The translations under genes were made by a program, and so were the position numbers. From the NCBI GenBank assembly GCA_004431415.1, contig QPMI01000309.1:1-49350 (forward strand): a DNA stretch of 49,350 bases. The letters are read 5' to 3'. The stretch is from Cyanophora paradoxa (Eukaryota; Glaucocystophyceae; Cyanophorales; Cyanophoraceae). Positions 25,862 through 36,100 of this stretch are shown here, in pieces; position 1 is the first letter of the stretch, and each line of letters opens with the position of its first letter. The notes below the pieces were generated by a model. That model searched no databases. It was not told where the DNA came from and worked only from the letters and a program-made list of their open reading frames with translations.

Positions 25862-26300
25862 CCGGAGACACGGCGCGCCCCCCGCAGGCGCCCGGCGGCG
25901 GCGAGCTCCCGAGGCTGGGTCCCCGCCCTCCCCTCGAGTTTGCCGCTTCCGGTGCCGCCCTGTCGCGTATTTTGTCTCAGAATTTGAGTCAAAAGATATC
26001 GAAGCTTTTAGCCTCGTGCATATGCAGCCCATGGCCACAAAATATTTTTTGCTCTCCAGTATACCGCACAAATCCATAACGTCGGCTCAAACAAATAGCT
26101 TAGTCTTAAATGCGAGTCTTAAATAGCTTGCGAGTGAGTTGCGACGTCGACTCGGCGAGTCACTGCAGCTGATCATGATCGGCCTGGGCGGGCCAGGCCT
26201 GGCCCTTTCAAGCGAAATTCAACTTTTAATTCAAGGTTGCGAAATTTGTTTTTGTTTTCAAGCGACTTTTCAAGCGAATTTCAAGTTTTTTGTTTTTGCT

Positions 26301-26341
26301 TTGATAATTACGTATACCCGGCGGGTAGACGTAATTATCAA
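26301..26341. repeat. Near-perfect 20 bp inverted repeat
   Basis: 26301-26320 and 26322-26341 are inverted copies (TTGATAATTACGT...) with one mismatch and a 1-nt spacer. It forms a long cruciform/hairpin. Confidence 0.85.
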
Positions 26342-26404
26342 CACTGGACCGCCGATTGCGTGATACCGACACTGATACGTGACCAAACGCGTATACCAGG
26401 TACA

Positions 26405-26486
26405 TAGGCTCTTTCCCGGGTACTAGCTAGACGTGACCATATATATGGTCTGAGGCCTAGGCTCTTTCCCGGGTACTAGCTAGACG
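26405..26486. repeat. 29 bp direct repeat flanking a TATA-rich palindrome
   Basis: TAGGCTCTTTCCCGGGTACT... occurs at 26405-26433 and 26458-26486. ACCATATATATGGT (26436-26449) lies between the copies. Confidence 0.85.
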
Positions 26487-26538
26487 GGTAGTAGGCTGTC
26501 TACGTAGCCATATTATCGTGGCCCATGGGCATTGGGCC

Positions 26539-26562
26539 ATGCCATGATGATCATCATGGCAT
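26539..26562. repeat. Perfect 24 bp palindrome
   Basis: The strand reads ATGCCATGATGA followed directly by its reverse complement. It is flanked by further GCCATG/CATGGGC partial palindromes. Confidence 0.85.
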
Positions 26563-27150
26563 GACGCCATGTGCAGCAGCAGCAGCAGCCCGCGGCCGCT
26601 GAGCAGCAGCACTGCAGTCTGCAGCTGCAGCCTGCAGGCTGCAGCCTGCCCGGCCCGGCCCTGCCGCAGTGCTACCAGTGCTACCTGCCGCAGCAGCCTG
26701 TCGTGCCAGTGAGTCCGTGGCAGTCCGTGCGAGCGCGAGGTGCGCTGCCGTGCGCATGCACTGCCGCAGTATATACCGTAGTACGTATGCGATTACTAGT
26801 CATATTGCGCTGCTCGGCGGCTAAATCTAAGCTTTTTAGGCATCGACTCGGCGAGGTCACCTGCAGCCGGCCGCGCCGCGCGCGGGTGCGCGGGGCTATG
26901 GCGGGGCAGCGCACATAGCCGGCGCCATATATATATATATGTATAGGATTATCGGATTCCTCTTTATGCATATATATATGGGTTGGGAACTCCTGAAGTT
27001 GAGGTTATAATTAACGTTCGGAATCTTATATTACGCGCGGAATCGCGGGCCTAGGCCCTGAAACAATCTCGCAGTCACTGAATCTCGCAGACCGTCGGAC
27101 GTTGCAATTGCGTACGCGTGCACGTATAATCATCGAATTCAAAACTTGAG

Positions 27151-30100
27151 ATGGGCCGTCCGCGAGCGAAATGCTGGGCCAACGCGGACTGTTCGGGAAC
27201 TCCCGAGCACACGATCGACAAGTGCGCACTGAGCGGCCAGCCTGGCAGATGCATATGGTTCACCTGGGTTCGGCTGCAGCTCCGGGGCAAACTAACGTCA
27301 ATCGCGCATGCGCAGGGGCGGTCTCGTGTCTGCTATTTGCTCGAATTCCTCGTACCTTGCCGGGAATCAGCGAGGCAGCAGCACTTGCGTTCCAGCCAAG
27401 CTGCTGTGTTACACTTCAACGTACGTTCGAATTAGCTCCTTTCGATTGCGAACCACGCACCTGAGTTCGGTTCGGCTCATTCGTTCGCCCGATCAGCGAT
27501 TGTTCGGAGGACTTCTCTGTCGGAAAAGACCCTGCTTCGGGCAGCTTTGTCAGCCAGTAGTGCGGATGTTTTTTATTCAAATATTCTAACTACTATACGA
27601 GCAATGATCATGTGTATACGGTCGCAGCCAAGCGGGGACGATGTCCGACGCGGAAGCGTTCGCTCGCTGCCCTGTGCGGCGCTCCTCTAGATCTAGATCT
27701 GAACTCGTCTCCCGTTCGCTTAGCCAATAATGGACGTGTGCTTATGCGTCGTACATGTGCAGGAAGGCACTTTGAGCTTCAAGAATGGCGACAGCGCCAC
27801 GTGCCACGCCGCTCATCCGTTCATCGAATGCTACACGAGCTTCGACTGCACCACGACCGGGGAGGTGTCGGAGCGCACCTACATCCTGGGAAATGACCCG
27901 TGCGCCTGCCATTTATACATTAAATTGTAACTGATATTAAACTCTTGCCGCTATGATCTGATCGTACATGCTTTCCGGATCCTCACCTGGGCATGCACGG
28001 GATGCATGTTCAGTTCAAAGTGTCCCGACTCAGCGAACTCGTTCAAAAATGGCGGGGATACGACATGCAAGCCAGCCAACTTGCTCTGTTTTGAAGACAG
28101 GTGAGCCCCCGCATCTGGCGCCATGGATCCCGGACCGTCGCAACTACATACCTATATGTGTGCATATATGTGCTGATCGATTGCAACGTGCGCGGCCTGC
28201 AGCAACTGCAGCGGCACGCCCGCGGTTGGCAAGGATGCCTCAGGCAAATCCGTCGACTTTTAGTGCGTTTGCTTTAATTCACAGTCGATTCTCATATATA
28301 TATAGCGCTTTCTTCCGACGCGCTCATCTCTCAAATAAATGAACATAATCTGACCACGTGGCGTTTTGCAGCCAGCCAGAGGGGATTACGGACGAGGAGG
28401 CTTGGGCCCGCTGCCCGGTGCGCTTCTGAGCGCACGTACTGTTTTCTGACACTTTAGATCTCGATCTGCAACACCATCCGTTCATCGGAAGGGCTCATCT
28501 CACCATCGTTTCAGGCGGGCACGCAATCGGTCAAGGAGGCACATGCACTTTCAACTGCGTGCAAAGCAGACGTTCACTTCGGCACTTTATGGTAATCAGC
28601 AGGGCATTGCACCCTCGATCCCCATTGATCCACTGTCTTTGCTGCACGCCCGCTCAGCTACTCCGACCTCGAGTGCCGCTCGACCGCTACGTGGGCGTTC
28701 GACAAGTCGCAGTGCCCTGCAGACAGTCTTGCCGTGCGAGCTGCTGCCCCGCTCCTTGTCTTAGCTTGCCGCGATCTTGCGTATACGTATACGTCTAACG
28801 TTAACGTTGCGCATGCTATTCTTGCAGACAATCACGCGAGGCGTATCCGACGGCAAATGCACACACTCCAAGCTCCTGTGGTACGCTGCAACCATCCACA
28901 TATCGATTGCGGTGGAGAGGCATCGATGCGCCGTGCGCAGCTTTTCGGGCCGCGACTGCTCCGAGAACGTTACGGTCGGCAAAGACCCCGCGTCGGGCAG
29001 CCTCGTCACTGAGTAGTGCGCGATCGCTCGGAGGCTAATGCTAATAAATAACGATTTGCTGACAGATCTAGGAAAGACATCGGCAAAGTTGTTGCGCGCC
29101 ACTGAGCATTCGAACGCAGCCAGCCGGAGAACATGTCCGACTCGGAAGCGTTCGCCCGCTGCCCTGTGCGGCGGATTCTTTGCATTCTTTTCCCGCTCCC
29201 AAACGCAGCATCTATAACCGTTCTACGCGCGCATTTGCGGGGCATGCGCAGGCTGGCACTCTAAGCTTCAAGGATGGCGGCGCTGCAGAATGCAGCGCTG
29301 CTCATCCGTTCACCAAATGCTACAAGAGCTGGGATTGCGCAGCCGCGGGGTCGGAGGGCGACGTCAAGATCGTCCTCGGAACGGATCCGTGCGCATGCTG
29401 TTCTAAGGGTTCATCCGCTTATCTGTGATCATGACGCGTTCGTCTTCGCTGCATCGCTATCGCCGTAACCTCTGCAGCGCGAACTGCCCAGCTGGCACAA
29501 TCAGCTACAGCATCAACGAGAACAAGACCTGCATTCCCTGGGCCCTCCAGTGCTTCTCCGACAGAACTTGCACGGGCACGCCAGCCATCGGCAAGGACTC
29601 AACTGGCGGCCTGTACTCTCACTAGTGCGACGACTCTTGGTCCCCATGCCCCGTGAACAGTCAACGGATCAGCACCTGAATGCGGCGATCGTGCAGCCAG
29701 CCAGAGGGGGTCACGGACGAGGAGGCCTGGGCCCGCTGTCCGGTGCGCATGCGCATTGCTAGCTTTTGCACGCACGCCATACGTCTTCCCTTGTGTCGAC
29801 GTCTGGCATGCGATCATGGACGCTCTATTTGTAATTATATATATATTAATTATAAACCTCTTTAGGCCGGCACGCTCTCAGTTCAGGAAGCCGGTTCGAC
29901 CACGTGCCGCGCGAGCGACGTGCATGGGGGCACTGCCTGGTGCTCTGATTCCCTATTTTCGCTGTCCTCTGCTCTAATTCCTAATATTATTTTATTAACG
30001 ACTTTCTTTACGTCTTGGTCCTTCGCAGCTTTTCGGATTTGAAATGTAGCTCGTCTCCAACTTGGGCGTTCGACAAGTCAAAGTGCCCGGCTGATACTGC

Positions 30101-33100
30101 AGCCGTGCGCATTTGCATTCGAATTCTGCGGGCACCCCATACCAAGATCTAGAACCGCTCAATCTGCCCACTATTCGCGTTTCCGACATCCTGCAGATCA
30201 AGTCGAATGACGTCAACTCGGGGCAGTGCACTCCCAACAAGCTTGTCTGGCGAGCCCGTTATGGCGCGCCGAACGAGTCTCGCGCTGAGGAGTGGCCCGC
30301 GCAGCTTCTCGGGCGCGAACTGCACGCGTGCCAGCACAATCACGAGCTTCGAGCAATAGTGCGCACGCGATCGCTCCTATCGCACGGTTGCCTTTATTGC
30401 AATCGCCATAGAGGATGCTGCTGCGATCGCCCCAGCGTTTCAGTGCTATTAATACTTATTATTTTGTAAAGACCTTTCTGATCACGACGTCGACCCACAC
30501 AATTCGCAGCCAGCCAGAGGGGGTCACGGACGAGGAGGCCTGGGCCCGCTGCCCGGTGCGCCTCTGAGCGCACTGTTTTCTGGCGCTCTAGACCTCGATC
30601 GATATCTGCGGCACCTTTCGTTAATCGGACAGCTAACATCGCCATCATTTCAGGCGGGCACGCAATCGGTCAAGGAGGCGCATTCAGCTGCCTGCAAAGC
30701 AGACGTTCACTTCGGCACTTCGTGGTAATTAAATCAGGACCTTAAGCTTGGCCATGGCACCCTCGATCCCCATTGATCCACTGTCTTTGCTGCACGCCCG
30801 CTCAGCTACTCCGACCTCGAGTGCCGCTCGACCGCTACGTGGGCGTTCGACAAGTCGCAGTGCCCTGCAGACAGTCTTGCTGTGCGAGCTGCTGCCCCGC
30901 TCCTTGTCTTAGCTTGCCGCGATCTTGCGTATACGTATACGTCTAACGTTAACGTTGCGCATGCTATTCTTGCAGACAATCACGCGAGGCGTATCCGACG
31001 GCAAATGCACACACTCCAAGCTCCTGTGGTACGCTGCAACCATCCACATATCGATTGCGGTGGAGAGGCATCGATGCGCCGTGCGCAGCTTTTCGGGCCG
31101 CGACTGCTCCGGAAAAGTTACGGTCGGCAAAGACCCCGCGTCGGGCAGCCTCGTCACTGAGTAGTGCGCGATCGCTCGGAGGCTAATGCTAATAAATAAC
31201 GATTTGCTGAAAGATCTAGAAAAGACATCGGCAAAGTTGTTGCGCGCCACTGAGCATTCGAACGCAGCCAGCCGGAGAACATGTCCGACTCGGAAGCGTT
31301 CGCCCGCTGCCCCGTGCGGCGGTTTCTTTGCAATTGCATTCTTTTCCCGCTCCCAAACGCAGCATCTATAACCGTTCTACGCGCGCATTTGCGGGGCATG
31401 CGCAGGCTGGCACTCTAAGCTTCAAGAATGGCGGCGACGTTGACGTTGTTGCACTTGAGGGCGGCGACGTCGACGATGATCGTGATGAAAATCATAACAG
31501 CTCCAGAATGGACGAACGGATGCGCTTTCAGATGCAAATTCAGCTTATTAGCGCTATCCAACGGTTCAAAGACAGCGGCGATAAGAGTTACAAGGAAATT
31601 GCCGAAATGTATGCGCGGCTGCAGGATTTATCCTCCATCAACGACGGCGACGATCGCGACGGCGACGGCGAAGATCGCGATATCGACGCGAAGTGCTTCG
31701 AAGCTCACCCGTTCACCAAATGCTACAAGAGCTGGGATTGCGCAGCCGCGGGGTCGGAGGGCGACGTCAAGATCGTCCTCGGAACGGATCCGTGCGCATG
31801 CTGTTCTAAGGGTTCATCCGCTTATCTGTGATCATGACGCGTTCGTCTTCGCTGCATCGCTATATATCGCCGTAACCTCTGCAGCGCGAACTGCCCAGCT
31901 GGCACAATCAGCTACAGCATCAACGAGAACAAGACCTGCATTCCCTGGGCCCTCCAGTGCTTCTCCGACAGAACTTGCACGGGCACGCCAGCCATCGGCA
32001 AGGACTCAACTGGCGGCCTGTACTCTCACTAGTGCGACGACTCTTGGTCCCCATGCCCCGTGAACAGTCAACGGATCAGCACCTGAATGCGGCGATCGTG
32101 CAGCCAGCCAGAGGGGGTCACGGACGAGGAGGCCTGGGCCCGCTGTCCGGTGCGCATGCGCATTGCTAGCTTTTGCACGCACGCCATACGTCTTCCCTTG
32201 TGTCGACGTCTGGCATGCGATCATGGACGCTCTATTTGTAATATTATATATTAATTATAAACCTCTTTAGGCCGGCACGCTCTCAGTTCGGGAAGCCGGT
32301 TCGACCACGTGCCGCGCGAGCGACGTGCATGGGGGCACTGCCTGGTGCTCTGATTCCCTATTTTCGCTGTCCTCTGCTCTAATTCCTAATATTATTTTAT
32401 TAACGACTTTCTTTACGTCTTGGTCCTTCGCAGCTTTTCGGATTTGAAATGTAGCTCGTCTCCAACTTGGGCGTTCGACAAGTCAAAGTGTCCGGCTGAT
32501 ACTGCAGCCGTGCGCGTTTGCATTCGAATTCTGCGGGCACCCCATACCAAGATCTAGAACCGCCCAATCTGCCCACTATTCGCGTTTCCGACATCCTGCA
32601 GATCAAGTCGAATGACGTCAACTCGGGGCAGTGCACTCCCAACAAGCTTGTCTGGCGAGCCCGTTATGGCGCGCCGAACGAGTCTCGCGCTGAGGAGTGT
32701 CCCGCGCAGCTTCTCGGGCGCGAACTGCACGCGTGCCAGCACAATCACGAGCTTCGAGCAATAGTGCGCACGCGATCGCTCCTATCGCACGGTTGCCTTT
32801 ATTGCAATCGCCATAGAGGATGCTGCTGCGATCGCCCCAGCGTTTTAGTGCTATTAATACTTATTATTTTGAAAAGACCTTTCTGATCACGACGTCGACC
32901 CACACAATTCGCAGCCAGCCAGAGGGGGTCACGGACGAGGAGGCCTGGGCCCGCTGTCCGGTGCGCGTCTGTTCATAAACTCGAGCGCATTGTTTTCCGG
33001 CGATAGCCCGCTGCCTTGTGCGGCGGTGTCGCTGGGCGTGCATCCGTTCCCCGCTCTCAAATGCAGCCAACCTTTATTCCCGCACATTTTCGGCACAGGC

Positions 33101-36100
33101 TGGCACGCTAAGCTTTACGAATAGCGGGGCTGCCAAGTGCTTCGAAGCTCACCCGTTCACCAAATGCTACAAGAGCTGGGATTGCGCAGCCGCGGGGTCG
33201 GAGGGCGACGTCAAGATCGTCCTCGGAACGGATCCGTGCGCATGCTGTTCTAAGGGTTCATCCGCTTATCTGTGATCATGACGCGTTCGTCTTCGCTGCA
33301 TCGCTATCGCCGTAACCTCTGCAGCGCGAACTGCCCAGCTGGCACAATCAGCTACAGCATCAACGAGAACAAGACCTGCATTCCCTGGGCCCTCCAGTGC
33401 TTCTCCGACAGAACTTGCACGGGCACGCCAGCCATCGGCAAGGACTCAACTGGCGGCCTGTACTCTCACTAGTGCGACGACTCTTGGTCCCCATGCCCCG
33501 TGAACAGTCAACGGATCAGCACCTGAATGCGGCGATCGTGCAGCCAGCCAGAGGGGGTCACGGACGAGGAGGCCTGGGCCCGCTGCCCGGACAAGTGCGC
33601 GTTAAATGGACCACCGAAACCACCGATTGCGTTCCCGATCCTGTAAATGATTCTGATCGATTGTTCGACAGAACTCTAGCGTTCAAGGACAGCGCAAACA
33701 TTACCTGCAATTCTAACGTTAGGAAAGGAGGAAACTGCTACGAGGTGATTCTGATGATTCGTATTCATATATAATTAAATATTCGGGTGCGCAGAGCACC
33801 AACTGTGTGGAGGTGGAAGAATCGAAATCAAGTCGCTGCCGACACTTGTTCAACGTTATGGAATCCCAGAGGAAACAGCTGCATGCAGCAAAGTTGAAGG
33901 AAGCGGTGATTCTATTTCAAATCCTTCAAGCAAAAGGATCCCTTAAACGATGCGCCTGCCTTGCATGGCTCATTTGTGCGACCAGATGGCGCTTGCCGTG
34001 CAGTACGGGTGTACAAGCAACGATTTGGACGTCGTCTACAAGGTGACTCGAGCATACGACGCGTGAGCCGTGGCCACATGCACAGAACTCTCTTTGCCAG
34101 AAGGCTAACATCTTCGTGGGATGCAGTTCGAAGTGTCCCGACTCAGCCGCCTCGTTCAAGAGAGATGATGATTTTACAAGCGGGGCATGCAAGCCGGCGG
34201 GTCTGCTGTGCTACAACAATCGGTGAGCTGGCCTTATCCAATCAAATTGGCTTGAAATTAGTGACAAGTGCTGACTGGGCCGGTTGGAATGCTGACCGAA
34301 TCGGCAGCAACTGCAGCGGCACGCCCTCGGTTGGCAAGGATGCCTCGGGCAAATCCGTCGATTTTTAGTGCGTTTATTTTTATCACACTTGTTACACAAT
34401 CCTTGGGACGTCGACTGTCCTTGCCAAGCACATGCACAGTCAATCCTCATAGCGCTTCAGATTCGCTACGACGCACTGATCTCTCAAATATCTGATCACG
34501 TGGCGCGACGCAGCCAGCCAGAGGGGGTCATGGACGAGGAGGCCTGGGGCCGCTGTCCGGTGCGCAATAAAATCTCTAGGCGTTCCGGGCTATCGATTCA
34601 TATATTTTTCTTTTTTTGCGCGAGCGGATCAGAATCCATATGCATTTCGGGCTCGAAGTTTCGAGCGGGATCTCTAGCTCCTCGAAAGCTAGACATTGGT
34701 TCAATATTGATTCTGCAGAAAGAAGCCGGGGTAGGCTTGATCATGAACGTGGGAGTGTTGCCGTAGTACATTGTGTAAAGCCCGGCCGTGGCCATGGACC
34801 CTCCGAGCTCTCTCATGAAATACAGAGCTCATTTTAAGTTTGTTCGGGTTGCAGGCCGGCACCTTCGGGGTTCGAGAAGTTGGCTCCACAGCGTGCAACT
34901 CTGAAGTTCACGGCGCTGCCTGGTATTTTGAGTACTTCGATTGCTTAAACTGTCGTTCTTGACGATCTGACGTCGACCGGTTTCCTGCGCAGCTACACCG
35001 ATCTGAATTGCGAGACGGCTTTCACGTGGGCGTTCGACAAGTTTAAATGCCCGGCCGACACTGTTGCCGTACGCATTTAACTTGCATTCAAATTCTGCGA
35101 GCAATCCAAGCCCAGCACGGCTCAATCTACCGTTAACACGCGTTTCCGCCATCCTGCAGATCAAGTCAAATGACGTTAATTCGGGGCAGTGCACTCCGAA
35201 CAAGCTTGTCTGGCACGCTTGAGCCCGGTACGACGACCCGAACGGATCTCGCGCTTAAGCGTGGCCCGCGCAGCTTTTCGGGCGCGAATTGCACGGGTGC
35301 CAGGACAATCACGAGCTTCGAGCAGTAGTGCGCTCTTCTGTTTTTTGCATGACCGCTTCTCTGGATCTAGATCTTGCAATTGCCGGCGCCATATATATAG
35401 GCGTTGCTGATGGGAGCGTGCCGGCGCCGGCATTACAGTTCAAAAGAAGTTTTCTTACCCCCGAATGTCGCAGCCAGCCAGAGGGCGTCACGGACGAGAA
35501 GGCCTGGGCCCGCTGCCCGGTGCGCGTACCAAGGAATCACCATGCGCATGCGCAGAATCCGCGGGTTCAGGCTTGCTTAACTTGAACTGCGATTGCAGGG
35601 CGGCACCCTCGGATTCAAGGAAGCCAACTCGGTCAATTGCAGCTTGAACGTGTATGCTGGGGTTGCCTGGTTAGTGCAATGTTATTTGTGTTGCCGGTGC
35701 TGTCGGGACGTTCTGCTGATTTCAGCGCCCATGGCCACGGGAACTGGTTCGCGGACGTTCCTGCGCAGCTACTCTAATCCGAATTGCGAACGTGCCCCCA
35801 CGTGGGCGTTCGACAAGTCAAAGTGTCCGGCTGATACGGCAGCCGTGCGCGTTTGCATTCGAATTCTGCGGGCACCCCATACCAAGATCTAGAACCGCTC
35901 AATCTGCCCACTATTCGCGTTTCCGACATCCTGCAGATCAAGTCGAATGACGTCAACTCGGGGCAGTGCACTCCCAACAAGCTTGTCTGGCGAGCCCGTT
36001 ATGGCGCGCCGAACGAGTCTCGCGCTGAGGAGTGGCCCGCGCAGCTTTTCGGGCGCGAATTGCAAGGGTGCCAGCACAACCACGAGCTTCGATCAGTAGT

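Larger units (their letters stand above)
25645..27150. other. A+T-richer spacer with palindromes before the repetitive gene
   Basis: It holds the reductase 3' UTR and the upstream region of the large repetitive gene. It contains several inverted and direct repeats (listed separately), CTGCAG/CAG-rich sequence at 26570-26650, and TA dinucleotide runs near 26928 and 26971. No coding exon is recognised, but an upstream signal-peptide exon of the repetitive gene could lie here. Confidence 0.4.

Noticed and set aside
26571-26918. Gln-rich small protein
   Set aside because: It is a CAG/CTGCAG repeat tract with palindromes, with no family features and no supporting splice context.
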